This document shows positions 23,162 through 31,761 of a DNA stretch of 64,000 nucleotides, in pieces. The translations under genes and the position numbers were made by a program. Source of the DNA: Roseburia inulinivorans DSM 16841. GTDB lineage: Bacteria > Bacillota > Clostridia > Lachnospirales > Lachnospiraceae. Numbering within the stretch: position 1 is the first letter of the stretch; each line of letters begins with the position of its first letter. The stretch lies in assembly GCF_000174195.1 (NCBI RefSeq), contig NZ_ACFY01000170.1:94084-158083 (forward strand), given 5' to 3'. The notes below the pieces were generated by a model. That model had not been told where the DNA came from. It did not search any database and was given only the letters and a program-made list of their open reading frames with translations.

Positions 23162-24016
23162 TCACCGTTTCGGCTGATACCGCATATCCGACACATTATA
23201 CACCGTGATAAAAGCGAGAGGATCTTCATGGCTCATATAATTCATCAATTTTTGATATTCGGATTTATCTACAATTGTAATAATCTCATTCCGCTTCTGC
23301 ATATTGTAGGCACCGATGGATTCGTAAATGGTCGCACCGCTGTGGAGATCATTTAAAATAAACTGGCGGAGCTCCTCCTCTTTTTCTGTGATAATGCAGA
23401 CACGGCGCTTGATGTTATGATTGAAAATAAAATGATCCAGAATGATTCCGTTAAAATAAGTTCCCAAAATACTGAGAACGACAGTCTTTTTATCATAGAC
23501 AAGCGCGGCTGACAGCGCAACGCACATTCCGGAAAGTGACATCGCTTTTCCAAGTTCCATATGCAGGTATTTGTTCATGATTTTTGCGACAATGTCTAAT
23601 CCGCCGGAGGAGGCATTTCGGTTGAATAAAATGCTGAGACCGATGCTCACGACTAAAATATAACAGAGCACATCTAACTCCTGGCTGCCGGTCATTGAGG
23701 TATTTTCAGGAAAAATAAATTCAAAAAGTCCAAGAAACAGCGGAAGCATAATACTCGTATAAACTGTTTTGATTCCAAATTCTTTTCCGCAGGTGAAAAA
23801 TCCGATGATTAAGAGCAGTACATTTAAAATCATTGTGATCGCAGACAGCGGTATCGGAATAAAGTTTGAAAGAACGATTCCAAGACCGGAAATACTGCTG
23901 ACGGATGCATGGCTTGGCACCAGAAAAAAGAAAACAGCGGCGGCAATGACCGCAACAGCGACCGTTAAAATAAGCGTTTCTTTGATCAATTCAGAGTAGT
24001 TTATCTTCTTAGACAT
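23162..24016 (-). CDS. YitT family membrane protein (DUF161/DUF2179)
   Basis: A 284-residue protein with five or six membrane helices followed by a cytosolic DUF2179 domain (about the last 85 residues, with VCIITEKEEELRQFI and ATIYESIGAY). The typical ASSGGLDIVAKI turn is present. The family is common in Firmicutes, with some members linked to transport, but the role is unknown. Start ATG 24016 is set by CTGAGGAGAAT on the minus strand; the longer frame upstream runs through an untranslated region. Confidence 0.88.
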   Translation of the reverse strand: MSKKINYSELIKETLILTVAVAVIAAAVFFFLVPSHASVSSISGLGIVLSNFIPIPLSAITMILNVLLLIIGFFTCGKEFGIKTVYTSIMLPLFLGLFEFIFPENTSMTGSQELDVLCYILVVSIGLSILFNRNASSGGLDIVAKIMNKYLHMELGKAMSLSGMCVALSAALVYDKKTVVLSILGTYFNGIILDHFIFNHNIKRRVCIITEKEEELRQFILNDLHSGATIYESIGAYNMQKRNEIITIVDKSEYQKLMNYMSHEDPLAFITVYNVSDMRYQPKR

Positions 24017-24170
24017 TTTCAATATTCTCCTCAGATATTTTATAAAATTAAGGTATCCTTTATTGCGCGTTGATGCATAAAACATCCAGCTTTGTATTCT
24101 AACATACTGCGTATGAAAGTACAATAAATCAGTGCAAAATGATAAGTTTACATAATTCCGACTATAAAAA

Positions 24171-24256
24171 GCAAAGTAAACTTTACTTTTTGCACAAAAT
24201 ATACTTGACGTTATATGCAAAGTAAACTATACTAAAAATGCAAAGCAAGCTATGCA
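24171..24256 (+). promoter_or_regulatory. Promoter with three operator-like repeats before the XRE gene
   Basis: TTGACG (24205-24210), a 17-base spacer and TATACT (24228-24233) make the promoter. GCAAAGTAAACT-type repeats lie at 24171-24187, 24217-24233 (across the spacer and -10 box) and 24240-24256. The first contains a perfect AAAGTAAA/TTTACTTT palindrome. The layout suggests autorepression by the following HTH protein and possibly control of the divergent YitT gene. Confidence 0.65.
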
Positions 24257-24336
24257 AAATAATTTGAAATAATTAAGGCGCAGAAGATGTGAATGCGGGA
24301 TAGTAAGAAAAAAGTGATAGGAAAAGAGGAAAGCCG

Positions 24337-24546
24337 TTGAAAAACAGAATTAAGGAACTTCGAAAAGCGAATAAGCTTTCGCAAGGAGAACTTGCGGACA
24401 TTGTGGGAACGACCAGACAGACGATCACATCTATAGAAGTAGGGAAATATACGGCGTCGCTGGGATTAGCGTACAAGATAGCACATTATTTTAATTTGAC
24501 AATCGAGGAAGTATTTGATTTTAGTGATCTGGAAAGTGAGGAGTAA
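24337..24546 (+). CDS. XRE-family HTH transcriptional regulator
   Basis: A 69-residue Cro/CI-like protein that is almost only the five-helix DNA-binding domain: KNRIKELRKANKLSQGELAD, then GTTRQTITSIEVGKY. It starts at TTG 24337 behind AAAGAGGAAAG. The next gene encodes a small membrane protein 4 bases on, a common regulator-membrane protein pair. It is predicted to bind the three repeats in its own promoter. Confidence 0.88.
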   Translation: MKNRIKELRKANKLSQGELADIVGTTRQTITSIEVGKYTASLGLAYKIAHYFNLTIEEVFDFSDLESEE

Positions 24547-24550
24547 GGTT

Positions 24551-25033
24551 ATGGAAAAGAAAATGGAAAAAATGAGAAATGAAATTGTGGGACAAAACAA
24601 ATTTTATGGAGCGATTGCAGCGCTTGGAATTGCGATGATCGGAATGATGTCCTCCGGCATGATTGACAATGCATATAGTCTGAATGAACATTCTGGAGAT
24701 TTTATGCATGGTTTTGTTCTGGGCATTGTTCTGGTCATGGAGTTTTATGCAGTATTCGGTATTGGTAAGAATTTAAAAGCATTGAAAGACGAGAAGAAAC
24801 TGGCACGTTTATACAATGAACTTCATGATGAGAGAAGTGAGCAGATCGAGGCAATTTCCAGCAAGACAGGTATGCAGATCGCAATGATCCTGACGCTTGC
24901 AGCAGCAATTATCGTCAGTCCATACAGCTTTGAAGCTTTTCTTGCAATGCTTGTAGCCATTGTGATTGCCGGCATTACAAGAAAATGCTGTAAGATGTAT
25001 TATTTTCGCAATTACACTGGAAAAGAAGAATAG
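24551..25033 (+). CDS. Small membrane protein paired with XRE regulator
   Basis: A 160-residue protein with about four membrane helices (near residues 16-38, 44-66, 96-115, 118-140) and a charged stretch between the second and third. I do not recognise a named family with certainty. ATG 24551 follows GAGGAGTAAGG; the longer frame from 24515 overlaps the regulator and lacks a ribosome site. Co-transcribed with the XRE gene. Confidence 0.75.
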   Translation: MEKKMEKMRNEIVGQNKFYGAIAALGIAMIGMMSSGMIDNAYSLNEHSGDFMHGFVLGIVLVMEFYAVFGIGKNLKALKDEKKLARLYNELHDERSEQIEAISSKTGMQIAMILTLAAAIIVSPYSFEAFLAMLVAIVIAGITRKCCKMYYFRNYTGKEE

Positions 25034-25096
25034 AAATCATATGATAAGCGGCAAAGATTATCCAAAATATCCCAATTTTATACAATGACATTTTAC

Positions 25097-25149
25097 AAGC
25101 AGGGCGATAGTATGAGCGTAAGAAGCGAATACATTCGCCCTGCTTTTCA
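25097..25149 (+). terminator. Terminator after the XRE/membrane protein pair
   Basis: AAGCAGGGCGA (25097-25107) pairs perfectly with TCGCCCTGCTT (25135-25145), followed by a short T run; the 27-base loop is long. Confidence 0.65.
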
Positions 25150-25161
25150 GTATCACAGAGC

Positions 25162-26008
25162 ATGCACAAAAAGGGGAATATTTTTCCTATCAGGAGATAT
25201 TTGCAATGCTGGTGCCGCTTATTTTTGACCAGTTTTTTATCAGTGTGATCGCATTGCTTACAACAGCGATGATCAGTTCATCCAGCCAGGAATCGGTGTC
25301 GGCTGTCAGTCTGGTATCGCCGCTTTACATGATGATCTATGCAATCTACAGTGCGATTTCTTCCGCGGGAACAGTGATTATCGCACAGTATAAAGGGCAC
25401 GGAGACGAGGAAAAGATGAAGAAAGCAGCCGGACAGATCGTGAGATATTAAAATCGGTGATCAACACAAGCCTTCCATTTGCGATGGAGCAGCTTTGCTT
25501 TAACGGTGGTGGAATTATCGTGTCGATGTTTATTGTAAAACTTGGAACGGAGAGTGTAGCGGCGAATGCAGTTTCGAATTCTACTTTGATGGTGTTTTAC
25601 TCCATGGGACTCGCGGTGTCCAATTTGTCGGTTACAATTATAGGACAGTGCATTGGAGCAAAAGATAAAAAGATGGCACGTTACTATGGCAAGAAAATGG
25701 TATGGCTTGGAGAGGTGTCCATTTTAGTGTCACTGGCAGCATTGCTGCCGTTTTTACGGATCATACTAAAATTATATCAGGCACCGGAAAATACGTTAGG
25801 TCAGATTTATATACTGCTCGCAATTGCGTTTGTACCGATGGCGATGCTCTGGTCAACGTCGAATGTGCTTCCGAATGTACTTCGGGCTGCAGGAGATGTG
25901 AATTTTACATCGTATGTGTCATTGATCACAATGTGGCTGATCCGCAGTGTGATTTTTATAATGCGTTTTCATTCCGACCGGTGGTTAAATCAAAAAACAG
26001 CTGTATGA
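25162..26008 (+). pseudogene. Decayed MATE efflux gene with internal deletion
   Basis: Two MATE pieces remain. The first reads from about 25162 (EYFSYQEIFAMLVPLIFDQF) to about 25449 (IIAQYKGHGDEE); the second from about 25450 to 26008 (SLPFAMEQLCFNGGG, then NVLRAAGDVNF). Against the intact MATE at 2.3-3.7 kb, roughly 150 central residues are absent and the frame breaks at the join. The opening ATG 25162 is also one base out of frame with what follows. It cannot make a working twelve-helix pump. Confidence 0.8.
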
Positions 26009-26022
26009 TCAGCTGTTTTTTT
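25992..26022 (+). terminator. Terminator of the decayed MATE gene
   Basis: AAAACAGCTG (25994-26003) pairs with CAGCTGTTTT (26010-26019), followed by more T, overlapping the end of the reading frame. Confidence 0.8.
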
Positions 26023-26211
26023 GATTTCGTTTTTAATTTCGCAACTCATAAATCAGGGCATTATTTCAGTAAAAGCACATTCTAAAGAAGTGGAGATTTT
26101 AAACAAAAAATAACAAATTTGTTATTGAAAAAATAGATTTATGATTCATATAATTAGGAGGAGAAGAATTGTTCAAAATTATTTTTATGAAAATAAGGAT
26201 GGAAAAATAGC

Positions 26212-26286
26212 ATGGCAAAAACATGGGAAAATGTTCGTGGGGAATTAAAGATTGATGACAAAGATGAAGCGATTGTTCAGATTTAA
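26212..26286 (+). pseudogene. Possible remnant of an XRE antitoxin gene
   Basis: A 24-residue frame, MAKTWENVRGELKIDDKDEA and four more residues, resembles the start of HigA/XRE-type antitoxins of RelE-like modules, but stops before any HTH. The flanks (26023-26211 and 26287-26369) hold no other gene I can support, only A/T-rich sequence and an isolated AGGAGGAG at 26156-26163. The call rests on memory of similar antitoxin starts and is weak. Confidence 0.3.
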
Positions 26287-26369
26287 GATCAAACCATTAT
26301 CAGGAAGAAAAAAAATCTTTGTTAGTCGAATCCCATATGTTAAAATATCCTCATAGGAGATAGCCGCAT

Positions 26370-26918
26370 ATGCAGATAGAAGAGAAACAGATTGTGATAA
26401 ATGGACAGAACATAATACTGCGCAGTCCGGGGAGGCAGGACGCAAAATCTTTTTCAGAGGTGCGTGACATCACTTACCGTGAGACTTACTTTCTGGCGAG
26501 ATACCCGGAGGAGACAGATTTTACAGCGGAAGCAGCAGAGGCGATGATATCAGACATAGCAGAGCGCAGGGAAGAATTTTTGATCGGAGCGTTTCGGAAA
26601 AAGCAGATGATTGGCTGTGTCATGGTTTTAAAAGAGGGAAATCACATCAAATTCCGGCATAAGGCGGTAATCGGAATTTTTATCCTCCAAAAATACTGCG
26701 GAATGGGACTTGGAAGGCAGCTGATGGAATATGCGATCGAAAACGCCAGAAAAACAGAACTTGAGCAGTTGAAACTGGGTGTTTTTGATGACAATGTGGC
26801 AGCAATCCGTCTGTATGAAAAATTAGGTTTTCGCGAGTGGGGAAGAGAACCTCATGCATTTAAACTGAAAGACGGAAGCTACCGGGATGAAATACAGATG
26901 GTCTTATTTTTATCATAG
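26370..26918 (+). CDS. GNAT family N-acetyltransferase
   Basis: A 182-residue acyl-CoA-dependent acetyltransferase. The acetyl-CoA loop is seen in ILQKYCGMGLGRQLM (Q/RxxGxG/A type), followed by LKLGVFDDNVAAIRLYEKLGF, the usual last strands. Substrate unknown. RBS ATAGGAGAT precedes ATG 26370; the histidine phosphatase gene follows 13 bases later. Confidence 0.9.
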   Translation: MQIEEKQIVINGQNIILRSPGRQDAKSFSEVRDITYRETYFLARYPEETDFTAEAAEAMISDIAERREEFLIGAFRKKQMIGCVMVLKEGNHIKFRHKAVIGIFILQKYCGMGLGRQLMEYAIENARKTELEQLKLGVFDDNVAAIRLYEKLGFREWGREPHAFKLKDGSYRDEIQMVLFLS

Positions 26919-26931
26919 AAAAGGACGAGCG

Positions 26932-27537
26932 ATGAAACTATATTTTGTACGTCATGGTGAAACAGAGTGGAATGTAAAAAAGAAGATTCAGGGAAAAACC
27001 GATATTCCACTGAATGAAAATGGAATCCGGCAGGCGAAGGAACTGGCGTGCCAGCTGGTGGAAGAAGATATTTCGGTAAAACATGTCTATCATTCACCGC
27101 AGCTTCGGGCGGCAGAGACGGCACGTATCGCTGCGGAAGCGCTGCATGCGACCTGTATTCCGCTGGATGGACTGGTGGAGATGAACCTCGGAAGCTGGGA
27201 AGGTTCCAACTGGCGTGTGATCGAGCGGGAAAACAGTCCGGAATATCAGGAGTGGAGAAAAGACCGCCGCTATGTGCGCACACCGGGAGGCGGTGAATGT
27301 TACAATGATGTGGTAAAACGCACGCTGGATGCTATGGAATATATTATGAAACGGGAAAACGGAGATGTGCTGATCGTGACGCACAGCGCGATCATTATGG
27401 CACTGCGGTGTTACATTGCAGGGCTTCCATTTGATGAGATGGTTCGGAAATTTAAGACAAGAAATGCGGAAGTAGTCATGATCGAAAGCTTTAAGATTAT
27501 AGATGCGATCGCGCGGTTTAAAAAAGAAAATAAATAA
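26932..27537 (+). CDS. Histidine phosphatase family protein (phosphoglycerate mutase-like)
   Basis: A 201-residue enzyme of the RHG superfamily. The catalytic motif LYFVRHGETEWN is at the N terminus, with the Arg of SPQLRAAETA, the Glu in GLVEMNLGSWEG and the second His in VTHSAIIMAL. The family includes cofactor-dependent mutases and CobC-like phosphatases; the substrate is not set. ATG 26932 follows AAAGGACGA. Terminator downstream. Confidence 0.9.
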   Translation: MKLYFVRHGETEWNVKKKIQGKTDIPLNENGIRQAKELACQLVEEDISVKHVYHSPQLRAAETARIAAEALHATCIPLDGLVEMNLGSWEGSNWRVIERENSPEYQEWRKDRRYVRTPGGGECYNDVVKRTLDAMEYIMKRENGDVLIVTHSAIIMALRCYIAGLPFDEMVRKFKTRNAEVVMIESFKIIDAIARFKKENK

Positions 27538-27555
27538 ATCACAACAAAAACGCAG

Positions 27556-27612
27556 AAACTGTTGTACAGAGAGAAGCAAAAACGCAGGTCTCTCTGTACA
27601 GCAGTTTTTTTA
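27556..27612 (+). terminator. Terminator of GNAT-phosphatase operon
   Basis: A stem of about 18 bp formed by AAACTGTTGTACAGAGAGA (27556-27574) and TCTCTCTGTACAGCAGTTT (27589-27607), with one mismatch, then a T run. Confidence 0.9.
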
Positions 27613-27697
27613 TGTAACATATCTGTCAAACGCCGCTCTTGTAACTTCTGCACAATTTTAAATAAGCATTTTTGTGAATGATTTTGATGGAAAATGA

Positions 27698-27726
27698 TTG
27701 ACTGTGACGGAATGTGAATTTATAAT
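27698..27726 (+). promoter_or_regulatory. Sigma-A promoter of the fru-pts operon
   Basis: TTGACT (27698-27703), a 17-base spacer and TATAAT (27721-27726), 57 bases before fruR. A TGATTTTGATGGAAAATGATTG stretch just upstream, containing TGATT twice, may hold the FruR operator. Confidence 0.8.
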
Positions 27727-27783
27727 TCAGATATAAAGATGAACGGACTTGAAGGATGTTGACTGAAATTGGAGGAAATATAA

Positions 27784-28533
27784 ATGCTGACAGAGGAAAG
27801 ATTTGCGAAGATATTATCCATACTGGAAAGTATGGGGAGTGTGACAGTCCAGCAGTTGATGACAGAACTTGATGCTTCGGAATCTACGATACGAAGAGAT
27901 CTGAATGCACTGGATGCAAACGGTCAGTTGACGAAGGTTCACGGTGGGGCGATCTTAAAAACGGTAGCGTACAGCACAAAGGATGACAACGTTATCAGCC
28001 GGAAAGAAAAGAATCGTGACGCAAAGAACAAAATTGCAAAATATGCCGCAGAACAGATCGCGTCAGGTGATTTTGTTTATCTGGATGCCGGAACGACAAC
28101 AGAGCTGATGATCGAGTACATCACAAGCCGTCAGGCGGTGTTTGTGACAAATGCGATCAGTCATGCGAAGCGTCTGGCAGAGAGAGGATTTACCGTGTAT
28201 CTCTTAGGTGGCGAGTTCAAGGCAGTCACAGAGGCGATTGTAGGAGAAGAGGCAGTCACGACACTGGAGAAATACAATTTCACCAAAGGATTCTGGGGTA
28301 CAAATGGTGTCAGCCTTCAGAAAGGCTATTCCACACCGGAGTTAAAAGAGGCGATGGTGAAGAAGAAATCCATGGAAAACTGCAAGGAACGTTTCGTTCT
28401 GGCAGACGAGAGCAAGTTCAATCAGATCTCCAGCGTGACGTTTGCACCATTTGAAGGCGCAACGGTCATCACGACAGGACTGAGCCTTCCAGCTTATAAA
28501 AAATGTAAAAATGTCATAGATGTAAAGCAGTAA
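27784..28533 (+). CDS. fruR: DeoR-family regulator of fructose use
   Basis: A 249-residue repressor. The N-terminal DeoR HTH is ERFAKILSILESMGSVTVQQ followed by LDASESTIRRDLNAL; the C-terminal DeoRC sensor domain has the phosphosugar loop YLDAGTTTELM. It heads fruR-fruK-fruA, so the effector is likely fructose 1-phosphate. RBS TTGGAGGAA precedes ATG 27784. Confidence 0.93.
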   Translation: MLTEERFAKILSILESMGSVTVQQLMTELDASESTIRRDLNALDANGQLTKVHGGAILKTVAYSTKDDNVISRKEKNRDAKNKIAKYAAEQIASGDFVYLDAGTTTELMIEYITSRQAVFVTNAISHAKRLAERGFTVYLLGGEFKAVTEAIVGEEAVTTLEKYNFTKGFWGTNGVSLQKGYSTPELKEAMVKKKSMENCKERFVLADESKFNQISSVTFAPFEGATVITTGLSLPAYKKCKNVIDVKQ

Positions 28534-28552
28534 ACAGAAAGGAGTCGAAAAA

Positions 28553-29479
28553 ATGATCTATACCGTAACTTTTAACCCATCGCTGGATTACATCGTTTCT
28601 GTAGATAATTTTACCTGCGGAATCGTAAATCGTACAACGGATGAGATTATTTTTCCGGGAGGAAAAGGAATCAACGTTTCCATGGTTTTAAAGAATCTTG
28701 GCTTTGAGAATACAGCACTTGGCTTTTTGGCCGGATTCACAGGAAACAGAATACAGGATCTGTTAGAGGAAAAAGGAGTCCGCGCCGACTTTATCAGCGT
28801 GGAAAAGGGAATTTCCAGAATTAATGTAAAGCTTCGTTCCAATGAAGAGACGGAGATCAACGGACAGGGACCGGCGATCGCGGAGGCAGATATTAAAAAG
28901 CTTTATGAAAAGCTCGATACACTGTCAGACGGTGATATCCTCGTGCTTGCAGGAAGCATTCCGGATGTTATGCCAGGTTCGATGTATATGGATATTATGA
29001 GACATTTACAGAACAAGGACTTGAAAATTGTGGTAGACGCAACGAAAGATCTTCTGGTGAATGTGTTACAGTATCATCCATTTCTGATCAAGCCAAACAA
29101 TCATGAGCTTGGCGAAATTTTCGGAGTGAAGATTGAAAGTAAGGCAGATGTCATCACCTATGCAAAGAAAATGCAGGAAAAGGGAGCAAGAAACGTTCTG
29201 GTATCCATGGCGGGTGACGGAGCTGTGTTAGTCGCAGAAGATGGAAGCATTTTCCAGTCCGAAGCGCCAAAAGGAAAGGTTGTCAATTCCGTGGGAGCAG
29301 GAGATTCCATGGTGGCAGGATTTATCGCAGGATACCTTGAGAACGGAAGCTACGAGAAAGCGTTCCAGATGGGTGTCTGCACCGGAAGTGCCTCTGCATT
29401 TTCCGAGGAACTGGCTACAAAAGCAGAAGTAATTGCTTTACTTGATAGCAATAAGAAATTGTTTATTGGGGAACAATAG
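28553..29479 (+). CDS. fruK: 1-phosphofructokinase
   Basis: A 308-residue PfkB-family kinase converting fructose 1-phosphate to fructose 1,6-bisphosphate. The start MIYTVTFNPSLDYIV and FPGGKGINVSMVL are typical, and the catalytic GAGDSMVAGFIAGY carries the Asp base. RBS AAAGGAGTCG. It takes the product of FruA. Confidence 0.96.
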   Translation: MIYTVTFNPSLDYIVSVDNFTCGIVNRTTDEIIFPGGKGINVSMVLKNLGFENTALGFLAGFTGNRIQDLLEEKGVRADFISVEKGISRINVKLRSNEETEINGQGPAIAEADIKKLYEKLDTLSDGDILVLAGSIPDVMPGSMYMDIMRHLQNKDLKIVVDATKDLLVNVLQYHPFLIKPNNHELGEIFGVKIESKADVITYAKKMQEKGARNVLVSMAGDGAVLVAEDGSIFQSEAPKGKVVNSVGAGDSMVAGFIAGYLENGSYEKAFQMGVCTGSASAFSEELATKAEVIALLDSNKKLFIGEQ

Positions 29480-29497
29480 AAAGGGAGGGTTTTTCAA

Positions 29498-31432
29498 ATG
29501 AAAATCAGAGATTTACTCGCAGCAGAAAGTATTGAACTGAATGGAAAAGTAACAGGCAAAAAAGAAGCTCTTGATGCCATGGTCGATTTAATGGCAAAGA
29601 GCGGCAAGATCAATAATGTAGAGGTTTACCGTAAAGGTGTCTACGCAAGAGAAGAGGAGAGTACCACAGGAATCGGCGAAGGAATTGCGATTCCGCATTG
29701 CAAATCGGATTCGGTATCAAGACCGGGACTTGCAGCTATGGTTGTACCGGAAGGGGTTGACTTTGATTCCTTAGACGGTGAGAAAGTAAACCTGATCTTT
29801 TTGATCGCTGCACCGAACACAAAAGAGAACGTACATCTCGATGTACTGAGCAAATTATCAGTGTTACTGATGGATGAGGATTTCACAGCAAACCTGCGCA
29901 ATGCCAAGACGGTCGATGAATTTTTGCACGTGATCGACGCAGCAGAAGCAGAAAAAGACGCTGAGGAAGAGAAAAAAGAAGAGGAAAAGAAAGCAGAAGC
30001 ACCAGTTTCCAATGGAAAACTGATCCTCGCAGTTACCGGCTGCCCAACCGGTATCGCACATACTTATATGGCGGCAGAAGCACTTGAGAAAAAGGCAAAA
30101 GAGCTTGGATACCGGATCAAAGTTGAGACGAGAGGTTCCGGCGGTGCCAAGAATGTGCTCACAAAAGCAGAGATCGCAGAGGCAGAGTGCATTATTGTTG
30201 CAGCAGACACACAGGTTCCAATGGATCGTTTCGCAGGAAAACCGGTGATCCAGTGTAAAGTGGCAGACGGAATCAGCAAAGCAGAGGAACTTCTCACAAA
30301 AGCGGCAAATGGCCATGCATCTATTTACGAGGCAGGCGGAAAAGCAGCAGATGACGAAGAAGAGGGAAAAGACAGTCTCGGACATCAGATCTACAAACAT
30401 CTGATGAACGGTGTATCCCATATGCTTCCATTCGTTGTCGGCGGTGGTATCCTGATTGCAATTGCATTCCTGATCGATGGTTTTTCTGTAGATTTGAATT
30501 CACTTCCATTAGACCAGAGATCAAACTTCGGTACGATCACTCCGATGGCAGCGATGTTTAAGTCTATCGGTGGCGTGGCATTCGGCTTCATGCTCCCAAT
30601 CCTTGCCGGATTTATTGCGATGAGTATTGCAGACAGACCGGGACTTGCCGTTGGTTTTGTCGGCGGTGCAATTGCAGCAAACGGAACAAGTGGATTCCTC
30701 GGCGCATTGGTAGCCGGATTCCTTGCAGGATATGTTGTAGTATTATTAAAGAAGATCTGCAGCAAACTTCCTGACAGTTTAGAGGGAACAAAACCGGTAT
30801 TGATCTATCCGTTATTTGGTATCTTTATTGTAGGTGTTTTGATGACATATGTAGTGGAACCGCCAATCGGCGCATTAAATACATTAATCAACAACGGATT
30901 GAACGGATTAAACGGCGCAAGTGCAATATTACTTGGTGCATTACTCGGCGGTATGATGTCTGTTGATATGGGAGGCCCGGTCAACAAGGCAGCTTATGTA
31001 TTCGGTACAGCTTCCATTGCAGCCGGAAACTATAACATCATGGCAGCCGTTATGGTCGGCGGTATGGTTCCGCCAATCGCGATTGCGCTTGCAACCTTAA
31101 TTTTCAAAAACAAATTTACAGCAGATGAGAGAAAAGCAGGTCCTACCAACTTCATCATGGGACTTTCCTTCATCACAGAGGGCGCAATCCCATTTGCAGC
31201 ATCTGATCCACTCCATGTATTACCGGCGTGTGCGGTTGGTTCTGCAGCAGCAGGTGCCTTATCCATGGCATTTAACTGTACCTTAATGGCGCCTCATGGT
31301 GGAATCTTCGTATTCCTTACCGTAGGAAATCCATTATTATATCTGGTTGCACTGGCAGTCGGTTCCGCAGTCGGATGTGTGCTTCTCGGTGTATTAAAGA
31401 AAAAACAGCTTAAGAGGAGAGAAAAACAATGA
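29498..31432 (+). CDS. fruA: PTS fructose transporter subunit EIIABC
   Basis: A 644-residue fusion: EIIA (residues 1-150, phospho-His67 in GIAIPHCKS), an acidic/lysine linker (150-170), EIIB (about 172-270, phospho-Cys182 in AVTGCPTGIAHTYMA) and the EIIC membrane channel (about 305-640). It imports fructose as fructose 1-phosphate. RBS AAGGGAGGG; the end overlaps ptsH by 4 bases. Confidence 0.96.
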   Translation: MKIRDLLAAESIELNGKVTGKKEALDAMVDLMAKSGKINNVEVYRKGVYAREEESTTGIGEGIAIPHCKSDSVSRPGLAAMVVPEGVDFDSLDGEKVNLIFLIAAPNTKENVHLDVLSKLSVLLMDEDFTANLRNAKTVDEFLHVIDAAEAEKDAEEEKKEEEKKAEAPVSNGKLILAVTGCPTGIAHTYMAAEALEKKAKELGYRIKVETRGSGGAKNVLTKAEIAEAECIIVAADTQVPMDRFAGKPVIQCKVADGISKAEELLTKAANGHASIYEAGGKAADDEEEGKDSLGHQIYKHLMNGVSHMLPFVVGGGILIAIAFLIDGFSVDLNSLPLDQRSNFGTITPMAAMFKSIGGVAFGFMLPILAGFIAMSIADRPGLAVGFVGGAIAANGTSGFLGALVAGFLAGYVVVLLKKICSKLPDSLEGTKPVLIYPLFGIFIVGVLMTYVVEPPIGALNTLINNGLNGLNGASAILLGALLGGMMSVDMGGPVNKAAYVFGTASIAAGNYNIMAAVMVGGMVPPIAIALATLIFKNKFTADERKAGPTNFIMGLSFITEGAIPFAASDPLHVLPACAVGSAAAGALSMAFNCTLMAPHGGIFVFLTVGNPLLYLVALAVGSAVGCVLLGVLKKKQLKRREKQ

Positions 31433-31686
31433 AAGAATTTAAGTATGTAATCAAAGATGAACAGGGAATCCACGCAAGACCGGCAGGGTTATTTGTAAAG
31501 GAAGCAGCCGCATTTCCATGTAAAGTAATCATCGAAAAAGATGGAAAAGAGGCAGATGCAAAACGTATTTTTGCAGTGATGGGTCTTGCAGTCAAATGTG
31601 GGCAGGAGATCACCTTAAAGACAGATGGCGAAAACGAAGAAGAGGCGATGAATAAACTTTCCGCTTTCTTAGAAGAAAACTTATAA
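31429..31686 (+). CDS. ptsH: Phosphocarrier protein HPr with Arg at position 46
   Basis: An 85-residue PTS phosphocarrier. The active site GIHARPAG keeps His15. The regulatory Ser46, which HPr kinase phosphorylates in most Firmicutes, is Arg46 (codon CGT at 31564-31566, in GKEADAKRIFAVMG). It should therefore work in transport but not as a Ser-phosphorylated corepressor of CcpA. Location inside the fru operon suggests a fructose-dedicated HPr, similar in role to the FPr of enterics. Translationally coupled to fruA. Confidence 0.92.
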   Translation: MKEFKYVIKDEQGIHARPAGLFVKEAAAFPCKVIIEKDGKEADAKRIFAVMGLAVKCGQEITLKTDGENEEEAMNKLSAFLEENL

Positions 31687-31761
31687 AAAATACGTGCCTG
31701 TGGACTGCTTTGCGGCAGTCCATATGTGCATTACAGCAGAAATATTTTTGGAGGTAAAACA

